Origin: Imbricaverruca yamaguchii
Taxonomy: Eukaryota > Arthropoda > Thecostraca > Neoverrucidae
Length of the DNA: 64,000 nt
Reading direction: 5' to 3'
Assembly: GCA_034440575.1 (NCBI GenBank)
Contig: JAOTOL010001369.1
Span: forward strand, 707,542 to 771,541
Each line of letters opens with the position of its first letter. The first letter of the stretch is position 1. A program made the translations under genes and the position numbers. Under the pieces are notes generated by a model. It saw only the letters and a program-made list of their open reading frames with translations. It did not search any database and was not told the origin of the DNA. Of this stretch, positions 47,850-60,594 are shown piece by piece.

Positions 47850-49330
47850 ACAAACTGTTCACTTGTCTACTAGATGACATCTCCCTGTGTTCCATGTACA
47901 GTAATAATAATATTGGCGCAAAATTACTCAACCATCTGGTGTAGACATCCCTATAGCCACAATAATTATAGGTGACTTGGCCACTGCCGTCATCCTTTTA
48001 CGTGTCGTTGTCAGTAACTTGGTCATTTTCACGTTCAGCTTAGCGTGGTTCACTTCGTGATCATCAAGGGGAAATATCCGAATTAGGAAAATATGAAGTC
48101 AATAGAGTTCCTCATCGTTTAGCGAGCTTTGAAAATTGACCCCCGAAACACATGTACCGCCCAAATATTCTTGTTAGTTTGTCTTTACATGTATCTGGAT
48201 GTATCTGGAACACTGAATTCCAAATACATCTCCGATGCAGCCTTGCAATGACCTGGGCTAATTCACTGCCTGTCAGATGGGAAAACAGCATCACCTCGCA
48301 TGTTTTCGACAAAAACCCTCTCCAGATCAAATTTCAAGTCATGCTTTTACTTCTTCAGAACTAAACTGTGTTTGCATCCAAAACACTTACCTGAATTTTG
48401 TGGTAATGATTTAATTTGCCTTGCTCCTCCAAGGCAGAAAGTGTTCGTTTTATTTTAAAGCCGTCTTTGTATAATTCTTACCCTCGGAGTTTCTTTGTAT
48501 CCTTGCTTCCAACTTTCAACTAAGGTCGATGATCTTCGGGGTTGAAATACTGGGCAATTCTAGACTACGCTCCGGAAAACAAAAGTAGTCGCATAGTCCA
48601 TTCCTGCACGCTACCACCCAACCGGCCTGCTCGCTCACGTGGCAGGGAGCCGTACGGCGACCGGTCAAGGTCGTTCGGTCGACCTTGTCCGCAACGTGAA
48701 AGAAGGGCGTATGCGCCCACCCGCCCCCTCCGGACACGTCTGAAACAGCCAGGTATTTCCAATGCTGCTGATCTCTCTCGAGCAAACACTCAGCACAGTT
48801 TTCCAATGCTTTTACCACCTAGACTTTTACTCCTTACACCTATTTACGCGTTCATTACCTGTCTACTTACCTAGACTGTCAAATGGACATATATGCTGCC
48901 GAGTTCTGAGTAATGACGAGTGATGCACTCGGCCTGATGGTAACCACTCAAGTGATACTACCAAGCTGGGAGCGCTGAAATCTTGACCAATCAAGAATGG
49001 CGATCTACCGGGAAACACTGCGAGTGGTCTGCCGCTCGACTTCTTACCTGAGTCTCCTAGTACATTGAAGCTGTCCTGCGTCGAGTGTGTCACGCCACCC
49101 ACCGCATCCCGCTGCGAACACAGATGTCAACACAGGCAGTCCACGCCAGGGAGTGACGACACTAGCGCCATCTGTTGTGGTCCTGGGAGGTAACGGTACG
49201 CTGCCATCACGCTAGGACTGGTCATCCCTCGAGCGGGAAGCTGCACGTGACGTCGGCGCTGACGCGGTGTGCCAAAACTCCGAGACCGGTGGCCTGGCGG
49301 CTCCCGTTTCTGGTCGCCTGAGGGCCGAAA
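47850..49330. other. Intergenic or 5' intronic DNA, no gene seen
   Basis: Unique AT-rich sequence upstream of exon 1. No exon with both splice sites could be supported. Confidence 0.4.
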
Positions 49331-49545
49331 TGGGTGATCCGAAAAGCCTGATCCGAAAAGCCTGATCCGAAAAGCCTGATCCGAGAAGCCTGATCCGAGA
49401 AGCCTGATCCGAGAAGCCTGATCCGAGAAGCCTGATCCGAGAAGCCTGATCCGAAAAGCCTGATCCGAGAAGCCTGATCCGAGAAGCCTAATCCGAGAAG
49501 CCTGATTCGAAAAGCCTGATACGAAAAGCCTGATCGGACACGGAC
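49330..49545. repeat. 14-bp minisatellite, about 15 copies
   Basis: The unit is CCTGATCCGAGAAG, with AAAAG in the outer copies. Confidence 0.95.
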
Positions 49546-50046
49546 GTGTCTAATCAGCTGACGAAAGCCGCTAGTGCTCGCTGGCCCGGGTGTAGACTTC
49601 AGTCTTAAAACTGTGGGTGCAATGGAGGTGCTCAAGACTACCAGGCTCAAAGGTGCAATCGAAGGTGCAGCCGACAGTGAAAGTGTGGTCGGGACCGCAC
49701 CCCAGATTGACTGGACGGTGGCGGCTGGTGGGGCAGTTCCTGTGCTGCGGCGCGTGTCGAACCGTGCCTCTTGATTTGTTGATGAATGTGACGTGCCTAG
49801 TTTGAAACCAGAGCATACCATGGATTGGATATCCATATGGATATCCGTTCGGTACGAATAACGGATTGGATTGGATAGAGTTTGGTGAAGTACACCGATA
49901 CGGATTGGTCAACTGCTCTCAGATACGAGTTGGATAATGATTAGTTCTCCGACTTTTGGCGTGGGAGTGAAAATTATGCAAATTAATCATATCTTCCTGG
50001 ATTTTCCAACCACAAGTATACCTAATACAATGTTAGCATTGGTTGT

Positions 50047-50052
50047 TTTTTA

Positions 50053-50116
<64 letters not shown>
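50047..50116. repeat. (TA)n microsatellite
   Basis: About 34 TA steps ending in a T run. Confidence 0.95.
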
Positions 50117-50117
<1 letters not shown>

Positions 50118-50404
50118 AACGCTGTCTGGGAACTTTGATGCCACCAATCAGCAACCATTTTGTCATACTCATTCTTCCACGTACCTTTAATGTGAAACAC
50201 AATGGCATACAACGCAACGCAGTGTCGTGCAGCATGAAACAATGTCATAAGTAGTTTGAGCTGGATTAATTCCATTGTTCTAGCAATTCTCAGTTATTAT
50301 GAAACTTGTATGCAACCCGACAGTGGCATACCCAAGGGGGCACATGGGCAAATGTCACCCCTTAAAGTTGGTGGTGCTTATAGAGTTTCGCTGGGGCCCT
50401 CGAC

Positions 50405-51300
50405 AAGGATTATGCTGCAGTCTCAGAAATCGCATCGAATACAAAAAAAAATAACTTCGGAGCCCAAATAAATACGGCGGGGCCCGGAATAATGGATCCG
50501 AGCCCACCGCGGGATCGCGCTTGGCACAAAAAAATCCTATCCTAGCCCTTAAATTCCAGTCGGGTTCGCAATTAAGTACAGTATGCCCCGAAAACTTCCC
50601 GGGACACAAAATTTCTAACCACCAACACAGTGAGTCCCCGAGAACTCGCCACCGGGCAAAAAATGCGCCAGGATCCCTTTACAAAAAAAATATCCCTGGT
50701 CCCCAAGATATCCGTCCGTGCCTCAACAAGTTCTCATCGGTGGTCCGAAATATTGCACTAGTATCCCAAAATGTATCATTGAGGTCCAAATAAATACAGA
50801 ATGGCCCCACAAATCGCATCGGGACTAAACAAGCAAGCTCCCTCCCTCCTGTCCACCCTCCCACAAAAACAAATAAGCTAGAATACTTTTAAAATAAATG
50901 TCCGGATCCTGAAAATCGCACTGGAGCTCTAAAACTGCACAAATCGCACAGGAACCAGAAAAACGCAAGGATCCTCGATAAATCGCAGCGGGCCCTCAAA
51001 TACAGCCCGGTGGGATCGAAAAAAAAATCACGCTAAGATCCAGAAAAGCGACACGGGGCTTGGATAAATTTAGACCAGGTCGTCCCGGAAAAGCTCGTCT
51101 AGTCCAGGAAGTCCCCGTAGCCACGCGCCTGTCCGTCTGGTCTCCCGTAACCACGCGCCTGAGCCTGACAAAATCGCGCTGGAACCTCAAACACTTGCGT
51201 CGGACCCCTAATAAACACAGTAGAGCCCTCAAAGGACACTGGGCAACCAAAAACGCGCTGGTCATTCAAAGAACCGTGAATCCAAAAAAAGCACCAACGC
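50405..51300 (+). repeat. Interspersed repeat of degenerate 25-40 base modules, copy a
   Basis: A chain of modules with GGCCC/GGACCC followed by an A-rich stretch and ATCGCA (for example GGATCGCGCTTGGCACAAAA, CCCGAAAACTTCCCGGGACA). The segment 50405-50820 aligns along its length with 60595-61010. Beyond 50820 the same module style continues for another 480 bases. Confidence 0.75.
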
Positions 51301-51319
51301 AATAAGGAGCGTCGGACAC

Positions 51320-52950
51320 CCAAAAACGTGGTGTCGGGATCCTAACATAGATGCACTGTGGGCCAAGAACACTGTAGATGACGGAAATGTAATTTGTAGA
51401 AGAATATGTTATTTGTAGATGACGAAAAACGTGGGTCTTCCGAATGACGCATCTACCGGCTGACGATTGTGAAGTAATTTTACGGATGTGGAGCTCTGCA
51501 AACGAAAATAAGCAAATATTGGTGGGGTCCATGGCGCGGCATGCCATTTTCTCCAGACAACCCTCAAAGGATTCATGCAAAACGGTTACAAGTAACACAA
51601 AAAAGCGTCTCGGTTCAGAAGCAAATTGGACGCATCTTTTATGCAAAGACATGCGGAACATCAAGGCCAACTGCGTATCTGCATTTCTTCTCCATCAATA
51701 TGTGGGAAAGGATAATAAGCTTCGACTTGAATTCATCGAATTTTCCAAGCGAACAGCTTCTAGCAATGATATATTGTTTAATCGTTTGCACAAATAAAGG
51801 ATATTTCCATCCAGTATGGATACGAATACCGACTGGAGTGTTTCATACCATTATTGACTGAACCAGAATTGCAAATCTTAATCCGTGCCACGCTTTACTT
51901 GAAACATCGGGTCACGGTGCCTACACGCGGCGAGAACATTCCAAATGTAGCATTAATGAGGGGCACGTCAGTCCGCGTCGGCGTGAAAGACGGATTGCTC
52001 CTTGCGGGCCACAGAGAGGTCGTAACGTTGCAAAATGTACACCTACATGTCCGCCTGTCTGCCCGACACCCAGCCAGTGATGAGATGAAAGCATCCGGAT
52101 GTTGAAGACCGGCGCCGCAGTACACTGCATGCTCCGTGGAATATCCTGGACGGTGTAGATATCTAACTAGTCTGATGACCTGTTTTATGCAATGGTAGCG
52201 TCTGCTATCGCAGGCAATTCTTGCGCAGTTACTCTCCGAAAGGGGATCTGTATTTGTATCACACCTTACCTCTTCGTGAGCACAATCAATTTCGAGAATC
52301 GTCAGCATAGGCAGTTAATCGGCTATCTCTTGGTCCCCACTTCGTCTTGACCTGACCTGTGGCCTTGATCTTGGTGCATCCAAGTCTTTGACTAACCTTC
52401 ACACCTTCACGTTGCATATATTGAAGCACGAAATCGCATTTGTCTTTACGACCAGGTTCTGAAAACTACGGCAACAACCAGGTAACTGCGCCCCAACATA
52501 CACCTGTTTAACATCATCGGCAAGATGAGCAAAATGACGTCGACAAAGCATTGCAAACACCTCTGAAAGTACAAAAACAGTAGCACTACGTCACTGCGTT
52601 TCTCGCATCTCTGTGCCTAGCCCAGAACAAGTGCCTGTGGCTGATCACTCCCGCACTGCGAGAGGTGGGGAACTCTGCTGCACATCCATGGTTGCCAGCA
52701 TGAATCATGTGTGGGTGCTGTTATTAGAAGGTGGTGCTTACGCACCACGCAACGGTGGTTGAGCACCTCCTGACTGTTAAAAACACAAGATTAGGTCCAT
52801 AGGAATGCGTGGAAAGGCGCCACCTGGAAGCGACGAGGCCATCCAAAAGCACCGCCTGAAATTTTCGGGACTTGAAAACTCCACTGGTGACATGTGTTAC
52901 TGCCGACTTCGTGCTAGGATGAATGGTGCGGCTATCGATGCCATGTGACC
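51320..52950. other. DNA without recognised features
   Basis: Unique-looking sequence; no tandem repeat and no coding exon that I can support. Confidence 0.4.
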
Positions 52951-52954
52951 GGCT

Positions 52955-53225
52955 GAAGGTATAGGTGAAGCTGCTGATTACACGCTCTGTAGCCGATTGA
53001 ATGTGGGTGAAGCTACTGTTAACATGCTCTGTAGCCGGTTGAATGTGGGTGAAGATGATGCTAGCATGCTCTGTAGCCGGTTGAAGGTAGGTGAAGATGA
53101 TGTTATAATGGTATGTGGCCGGTTGAAGGCATAGGTGAAGATGCTGTTGACATGCTCTGTGGCCGGATGAGGGAAGTGAAGATGTTCTTAGCATGTTCTG
53201 AGGCCGATTAAAGGCATAGCTGAAG
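52955..53225. repeat. About 42-bp tandem repeat, roughly six copies
   Basis: CATGCTCTGTAGCCGGTTGA plus ATGTGGGTGAAGATGATG, moderately diverged. A second shorter repeat (GCTAAAGACGACACTGC) follows at about 53385-53530. Confidence 0.88.
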
Positions 53226-54021
53226 ACGCTGTTTGCACGCTCTTACGGTGCAACTGCGCTATAGGACACGATCGAACAGGTCCGTCATTGGTTTAACTCC
53301 CTGTGGAATGGCATCAGTACAGGTTCGTAACAAGCCCTCATATAAATTGCAAGCGGCATCACTGCTTGCTCTGTGTTATGTCACGGCTAAAGACGACACC
53401 GTGTGTACTTCTGGGTATGGCAGAGCTAAAGACGACACTGCGCATGCTCCTTGTTATGACACGGCCAAAGATGACACATCACGTGCTCCTTGTCATGGCG
53501 AGGCTAAAGCTGACACTGCGTGTTCTCATTGCATGAAAGTGCACCCTATGTACAGCCAAAATTTGTGCTCAAGTACCTATCCATTAAGGGTGGACCTTTC
53601 CTAAGATGATTGGGCATAGATGAAACTTTTTCCATGCAATTATTCCCAGTTCACGCCCAAAGGTCCCACTTTATGCCTCAGTAATAGTACCACGGCTAAA
53701 GAAGGATGGAAAGTTCCACCTTTGCTATCAATGCTCAGATTACCACTAACCTCCGAGTCACTGAGCAGTAACCGGGACCCAGATACTGCTACTAACTTTG
53801 GAATGTCTAATACCGAAGCCGAAAGTTGGAAACTTCTGTGGCAAAAATTGCAATCTTTTACGTCACGGATTAAAAGCAACATTATTTAGCCTAGCTTTAT
53901 CCCTGGCACATGCAGGAAAGGCAGGTTGATGCAATTCCACCAACTCTCTTTTGTGACCACAGAAAGTCAGTTCATGTCGACACGATGTTGCTTTGCGTTG
54001 TGTTGATGCCACGTCAGATGC

Positions 54022-54211
<190 letters not shown>

Positions 54212-54284
54212 ACAATGTGTGTGCGTATGGCCATGCACTAAAAGGATGCGAGTGCCTGACTATGGGCAATCCACACTCCACTCC

Positions 54285-54770
54285 TACCCAGAGCTACCTG
54301 TGGCGGGGGTTCCGACACTCCGTCCACTCCACCCAGAGCTACCTGTGACGGTGGTCTCCGACACTCCGTCCACTCCCACCCAGAGCTACCTGTGACGGTG
54401 GTCTCCGACACTCCGTCCACTCCCACCCAGAGCTACCTGTGGCGGTGGTCTCCGACACTCCGTCCACTCCCACCCAGAGCTACCTGTGGCGGTGGTCTCC
54501 CTCCGTCCACTCCCACCCAGAGCTACCTGTGGCGGTGGTCTCCGACACTCCGTCCACTCCCACCCAGAGCTACCTGTGACGGTGGTCTCCGACACTCCGT
54601 CCACTCCCACCCAGAGCTACCTGTGGAGGGTGGTCTCCGACATTCCGTCCACTCCCACCCAGAGCTACCTGTGACGGTGGTCTCCGACACTCCGTCCACT
54701 CCCACCCAGAGCTACCTGTGGCGGGATCTCCCACACTCAGTCCACTCCCCACCCAGAGTTACCTGTGACG
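54285..54770. repeat. 46-bp minisatellite, left arm, about ten copies
   Basis: The unit has CTCCGACACTCCGTCCACTC and CCACCCAGAGCTACCTGTG, ending GCGGTGGT or ACGGTGGT. It is the reverse complement of the array at 59906-60592. Confidence 0.95.
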
Positions 54771-55184
54771 AGTGAAACTTCGTGATATTGCTTGCCATAA
54801 TCTAAAGTTAATCCGAAGTTATAACTACGAGTGACGTACGAACCAGATCTGAGCTGCATGACCCTGGCCGTATTGGACCAAAGGAGCGATAACTTAAAAG
54901 GACATGTCAGCCGCACCACGTTTTCGTCTACATAAGCTAACGATTCGTCACTCTTCTTAAGTTTCAGGCACGATAACTTCCGATAGTGAAGTTGGACATT
55001 GGCAGATATATGTGGTGAAGGGGACGGCAACCGAGCAGCTGCGGTGGGGATGACGAAGCTGATCCGAGCTGAGCCGAGCTGAGACGTTGAGGAGGGGAAG
55101 CTGACCACCTCAGTGTTCACCTATCAGCCTATAACAACTATTCGCTGCGCGTGTGGATATATTATACCCACCGCGGTAACCGGC

Positions 55185-55540
55185 ACTGCAGCGTGTATCG
55201 GGAGCAATGGCGGGAGCAACGCGGAAGCAATGGCGTATATCGGCCGGTACAATATGGAGTTATGCACGAAAAAATCGGAGGGGTGGGCAGATTTCGCCTT
55301 CCACCCCTCCAGGGCGTCTGTTAACCTGTCATAAACTTGACCTGACTTGATCTCTGTGACCTGATATGACTTTAAACAATGTAGCATAACAATATACGTC
55401 AAACAAGTCGCTAGTGTTGCCAAGAACACTTCCTTTTTGCCAATATACGGGAAGCGATCAGCGCCGATATTTGTGGTCTGGCGCTGATAATTTTTGTTTA
55501 CTTTAACGACCCCTAACTAGAACAATTTTCGGTCCATTTT
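55185..55540 (-). repeat. Inverted third copy of the roughly 360-bp interspersed repeat
   Basis: Reverse complement of the repeat at 37650-38385, including CCACCCCTCC, GACCTGACTTGA and GCGCTGATAATTTTTGTTTA. It lies just inside the left arm of the foldback-like element. Confidence 0.85.
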
Positions 55541-55544
55541 CGTT

Positions 55545-55775
55545 TTACGTACATTTGCGCTTATGTACATTTGCGTTTACATACATTTGCGCATACGTAT
55601 ATTTTCCTTACGTACATTTGCGTTTATGTACATTAGCCACACGTACATCTGCGCTTACGTACAATTGCCATACGTACATCTGCGCTTACGTACATTTTCT
55701 TACGTACATTTGCGTGCGTACATCTGTCATACGTACATTTGCTTTATGTGCATTTGTCCGGTTACCGTGCATCCT
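55545..55775. repeat. 16-bp ACGTACATTTGCGCTT array, one orientation
   Basis: About 14 units of the same family as the right arm of the inverted repeat at 9428-10126, with the same terminal word CATTTGTCCG followed by GTTACC. It looks like a half copy of that element, joined directly to the 360-bp repeat. Confidence 0.85.
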
Positions 55776-56519
55776 TTTTGTACATACCCTGAAAGTTGAT
55801 TTTCTGTGACCTTAGGTCAATGACCCGTGACATCATCGTCGAAACCTCGTTTTCTAGTTTTTAGCATTCTGTAATCCATTTAATGAATAAGCGGCTCAAC
55901 TTTACTCAAACTTTACATAATGGCCTAAACTTGGTTTCCAATTGTTCTGTTAGAGTTCTGATGCAGCAGCGACTTATTTAGGGATACAGGTTGAGGGTCA
56001 TCTGCCAAACGTGGTCTTCGCGACTTTGAATGACACTATTTGTATCGAATATTTTCTCGGATAATTCGGGCTCTGGACTCGGATTAATTATCCACTTTTA
56101 CATTTGACACCGCATTCCAGCAATGCAAATGAAAGTTGTTCAAATCTAGAATACTAATAATAATCTCCCCTCTTCCCTGCAGCTCTCCCCTCAGGCATCA
56201 TTGAAGCCTTTAGTCGGTTATATAGAACCTACTGTGTGTATGCGACTTTTAGTACTATTTATATAAAGAGCACGACATACTGCGATATCGATGAAATCAT
56301 TGAAATCCATACGAGCCCACCAGTCCTATAATTTTAATTTCATAGTTCATGCGGAACATCAGCTCTGGATGTGACAAAAACAACACAATTACGACCGTGC
56401 CGTGTATATATATTCAAACGTTTCCTCGATACACGACGTTCATCTGAATAAACGCGCGGCAACAAAGCACATTACAACACCGTAAGCATCACACGGCTCC
56501 CTTCAGTTTGGCACGCTTC

Positions 56520-57132
56520 CTATTTGCACCGCAGAGAGCAGTTCACAGCCTGAACTGCCTGCGTCATCTGCGACGGTCCCGGCTCGGTCGCGGTACGAAC
56601 TTTCTGGTTCATCGTGCGGTTCAGTGCTTCAACCTGCTGCTGCTGGACCACTTTCGACGACCCGAAGTGCTTCACCAGCAGCGGCAGGTGACATAGCATG
56701 TGTATGCACTTCGGAGCCTCATCCGAGGCGAGCGATTTTCGAAGCTCTGGTGAAAGCCGACACAGACTTCCCGAGCAAACCGACATCAATATCTGTGGGA
56801 GCATTAATCTGCTCCCACATCTCCACAAAGCACTGCACTACAGTCAGGACGCGATCAGCCACGCTTGGGGGCATAAGTATTTCTAGGACCGACCGGACTA
56901 GAACCACGCGTTCATTCATGGCCGCCCTCTTTGCCATGTCTTGGTTAGAAAACCGAAGGGTCCCATTCTCATCTCGCGGGTAGAACACACTTATTTTCAA
57001 ACTGCGCCATACATCCACGAACCATCCGATCTGCCATTTTGCTATAAAATTACAAGAACGTACAAATATTTGGTCAGTCACTCGCAGATAAAGGTGAAGA
57101 ATGTCAATTATGACGAACCTGAACTTTGACAC
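56520..57132 (-). pseudogene. Broken reading frame inside the foldback-like element, transposase-like
   Basis: The minus strand from 57132 reads WRSLKISVFYPRDENGTLRF, SNQDMAKRAAMNERVVLVRS, then LEILMPPSVADRVLTVVQCF and SVSAFTRASKIARLG before a stop. A shift to another frame continues SDEAPKCIHMLCHLPLLVKH, FGSSKVVQQQQVEALNRTMN. The amino-acid composition and the continuity across the shift look like a decayed real protein. I read the His-rich HMLCHLPLLVKHFG segment as similar in style to DNA-transposon proteins, but I cannot name a family. One or more frameshifts make it non-functional. Confidence 0.45.
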
Positions 57133-57319
57133 ATCGACCAGTGGCGCCTGTTTGTATCCGTCATGGCTCGGACATAGCCCAGGCAGAGAGATGGTCCCGT
57201 CAGGGGCCTCGATGTACCGAACAGCACCCTTGCTGTCGTGGCAGCACGAACCCCATCACCCCTTGTTGCGGCTGCAGTAAATGCACGCGTCTCGCGCATT
57301 TGCATTTTTATATCCAAGG

Positions 57320-57640
57320 CTCACGGACCGATTGACTGACTGACGGTCTCACTGACTAATGGACTGATTGACTGACTGGCGGAATGACGGAATGACAGAC
57401 TGACTGACTGACTGACTGACTGACGGACCGACGGACTGACTGATTGAAGGACTGGCTGAAGGACTGGCTGAAGGACTGACTAAGTGACTGACTGATTTAC
57501 TGATTGACTGGCTGATTGACTGACTGATGGACTGACTGATTGACTGACCGACTGATTGACGGAATGACAGACCGACTGACTGACGGACTGACGAACTGAC
57601 TGACTGACTGACTGACTGAATGAATGACTGACTTATGGAA
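57320..57640. repeat. Degenerate (GACT)n array
   Basis: GACTGACTGACT-type repeats with many GGA/ATT changes over 320 bases. The minus-strand SQSVSQSV frames are artefacts. Confidence 0.92.
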
Positions 57641-57894
57641 ATGCATCGCGGGGGATGTAGGCATGCCACCGGGGCTGGGGGATGCATCTGGATTGAGCCC
57701 AAACATTTGCGTGATACGCTCGTGCGAACCTTCTCCAAAATGCAGGGCAGGGAGAAAGGAGTGTCAAAAGCTCGCGAAACGAGCAGCATAGGTCTGGTAA
57801 GCCCGGCGGAGACCGGCCGTTCTGACCTAGTCTGCCGTCTGGCAATTATTGCCAGACAGCTGGCACGGTCATTGCATATGATTAGTAGTACCTA

Positions 57895-58140
57895 GGTAGT
57901 GTGGGCATCCAATTGGTTTGAGCTGAGTTAGTAGCCAGATAGTATATGGGATTCAATGTGATTGGGTAAGTAACCGGGTGGGGTGTGTGATTTAATATGA
58001 TTGGGTTAGTGGTCAGGTAGAGTGTGTGACTTAATATGACTGGGTTAGTAGCCAGGTGGGGTGTAAGATGTATAATGATGGGGCTACAACCAGGTAGAGT
58101 GTGAGATTTAATATGACTGGGTTAGTAGCCAGGTGGGATG
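57895..58140. repeat. About 40-46-bp tandem repeat, roughly six copies
   Basis: Units contain TTTAATATGATTGGGTTAGT and AGCCAGGTGGGGTGTG. Located in the interior of the foldback-like element. Confidence 0.88.
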
Positions 58141-59059
58141 TGGCGCTTCGTGCAGCTCTCCCACGGCAGGTCGATACATGTGACTCACAGTAAGATACCA
58201 TGCTTAGATGACCTGCATTGCCTCGCCGATGCCGATTACCCCCCATGTTGACGTAGCGACAGCCGGTTTTGCCTGATTTGTCCGGTCGATGTTGACATGA
58301 ATAGTGCGCAGTATGGGGTGGGCTGTTGACCGGACAACGCGGTGGGTGTAGCCCGTGTTGTCTGGTCAATGTGGTCCCTCCGCTCCGTTCGTGTTGAGGA
58401 AAGCTCTGTGTGTACTGGGGCTGCTAACTTGTGGTTTGATGGGGGTTTATAATATATCCACATGCACAGTGAATAGTTGTTATAGGCTGATAGGTGAACA
58501 CTGAGGTGGCCGTTTCAGGTTATGCGCACGTAATGGGCGACGCTGAATTGGCCCCACACCATCCACACGTTGCATATGAACTAACCAATGCATTGCCTGT
58601 TCTATTCTCAGACTACCGCCTGAGTTCACCGAACACGATCCACACATCCCTAGGCAGCCGCTGTTATCCAGAGTGGCGCGAACATCGCCATTCTCTTGTA
58701 ATCCCGCTCCCGCGCCTGGTCACATGACCTTTAACCACCCTACCTGCAATGCACGACCTATGTGGTGATCCAATATGCAAGAAGGTCACAAGCTGAGCAA
58801 AATGGCACGTCACGTATCCCGCAGGTCAGGTCAACGCTAGCCCTTCATTTCCGGAGCACCTCTGGTAGCGCGAGCGCACCATGTACAATACCACAATTGC
58901 AGCAGGTATACGACATTTTACCCAGGAGATTCTCTGGAACTATGATCGGAGGCTGTTGAGCATTGCAAGCAGTTCAGGAGCGCAATGTGAACCGTAGCGA
59001 TAGTCCGCTTCATGCAATGCGCCCCATTTGCCCGCCGGCTAAAGCGACCTGCTAGTGCT

Positions 59060-59340
59060 GAATCATGCCGGGATCGGTGGTTCACACCGGGATCGGTGAC
59101 TCATGCGGGGATCAGTGATAGGGTGACATGCGGACGGTTCGGGACGGCATGTGACGTGCGATGGTGCCTACGTGATGCGACCATTGCGGTGACTATGGGG
59201 ACCTGTCATTCAGTGTGACTCATGCCGGGATCGGTGACTCATGCCGGGATCGGTGACTCATGCCGGATCGGTGACTCATGCCGGGATCGGTGACTCATGC
59301 GGGGATCAGTGACTCGCGTCGGGACCGGTACCTTCTTTGG
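59060..59340. repeat. About 19-bp GGGATCGGTGACTCATGCC array
   Basis: Around eight copies in two blocks (59070-59110 and 59215-59320), within the 1-kb segment that seems inserted in the right arm of the foldback-like element. Confidence 0.88.
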
Positions 59341-59905
59341 TCACCGGTGGCCTGTATTGTGCTCCTCTTGTATGATGGAACTTGACTCCGTGCTGGAACT
59401 CCGTACTGGAACTTCGTACCGGAACTCCAGTACGGGGTTCCGGTAAGGTCCGGCGCACAGAACAATGGCCGGCTGCTGAACGATGGATGTACAGAGGGCG
59501 TGTAACCTTGGGCTGGTGTAGTGCAGGACTTCACAGCCCCCCCCCCCCTCCCCTGGGCTGCAGATAGCCCCTCGTCAACGTCTCAGCTCGGCTCAGCTCG
59601 GATCAGCTTCGTCATCCCCACTACAGCTGCTCGACTACCGTCCCCTTCACCACATATATCTGCTAATGTCCAACTTGACTATCGGAAGTTATCGTGCCTG
59701 AAACTTAAGAAGAGTGACGAATCGCTGGCTTATGTAGACGAAAACGTGGTGCGGCTGACATGCCCGGGTGTAAGTTATCGCTCATTTGGTCCAATACGGC
59801 CGGGGTCATGCAGCCCAGATCTGGTTCGTACGTCACTCGTGAGTTATAACTTCGGATTAACTTTAGATTATGGCAAGTAATATCGCGAAGTTTCACTCGT
59901 CGCAG

Positions 59906-60592
59906 GCGGCTCTGGGTGGGAGTGGACGGAGTGTCGGAGACCACCGCCACAGGTAGCTCTGGGTGGGAGTGGACGGAGTGTCGGAGACCACCGCCACAGG
60001 TAGCTCTGGGTGGGAGTGGACGGAGTGTCGGAGACCACCGTCACAGGTAGCTCTGGGTGGGAGTGGACGGAGTGTCGGAGACCACCGTCACAGGTAGCTC
60101 TGGGTGGGAGTGGACGGAGTGTCGGAGACCACCGCCACAGGTAGCTCTGGGTGGGAGTGGACGGAGTGTCGGAGACCACCGTCACAGGTAGCTCTGGGTG
60201 GGAGTGGACGGAGTGTCGGAGACCACCGTCACAGGTGACTCTGGGTGGGAGTGGACGGAGTGTCGGAGACCACCGTCACAGGTAGCTCTGGGTGGGAGTG
60301 GACGGAGTGTCGGAGACCACCGCCACAGGTAGCTCTGGGTGGGGAGTGGACGGAGTGTCGGAGACCACCGCCACAGGTAGCTCTGGGTGGGAGTGGACGG
60401 AGTGTCGGAGACCACCGTCACAGGTAGCTCTGGGTGGGGAGTGGACGGAGTGTCGGAGACCACCGTCACAGGTAGCTCTGGGTGGGGTGGACGGAGTGTC
60501 GGAGACCACCGTCACAGGTAGCTCTGGGTGGGAGTGGACGGAGCGTCGGAGACCACCGTCACAGGTAGCTCTGGGTGGGGAGTGGACGTGTG
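59906..60592. repeat. 46-bp minisatellite, right arm, about 15 copies
   Basis: The unit is GTAGCTCTGGGTGGGAGTGG plus ACGGAGTGTCGGAGACCACC and GTCACAG or GCCACAG. It is inverted relative to 54285-54770. Copy number differs between arms (about 15 against 10). Confidence 0.95.
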
Positions 60593-60594
60593 GG

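Larger units (their letters stand above)
54271..60592. mobile_element. Foldback-like element, 6.3 kb, with inverted minisatellite arms
   Basis: From outside in, the left side has a 46-bp minisatellite (54271-54770), a 320-base segment A (54771-55090) and a 70-base segment B (55095-55165). The right side has the same parts inverted: B at 58441-58520, A at 59565-59905 and the minisatellite at 59906-60592. Matching landmarks include TAACTTCGGATTAACTTTAG, ACATATATCTGC and CACCTCAGTGTTCACCTATC. Even the outer edges agree (CTCTGGGT-GGAGTGGA-GTGTGG). About 1.05 kb at 58520-59565 has no counterpart on the left and looks inserted in the right arm. The interior (55166-58440) has a broken reading frame at 56520-57132. 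Tandem-repeat arms are the hallmark of Drosophila FB transposons; homology to these is not implied. Confidence 0.72.

Noticed and set aside
47394..47944. Frames of 150-161 residues including LLPGGDRTRWKDASGHRLYS
   Set aside because: Mostly the 25-bp array. The GC-rich end looks exon-like but lacks a usable donor in that frame and has no family resemblance I can name.
57349..57789. Ser/Gln/Val-rich minus-strand frame (SQSVSQSVS)
   Set aside because: Direct product of the (GACT)n array.
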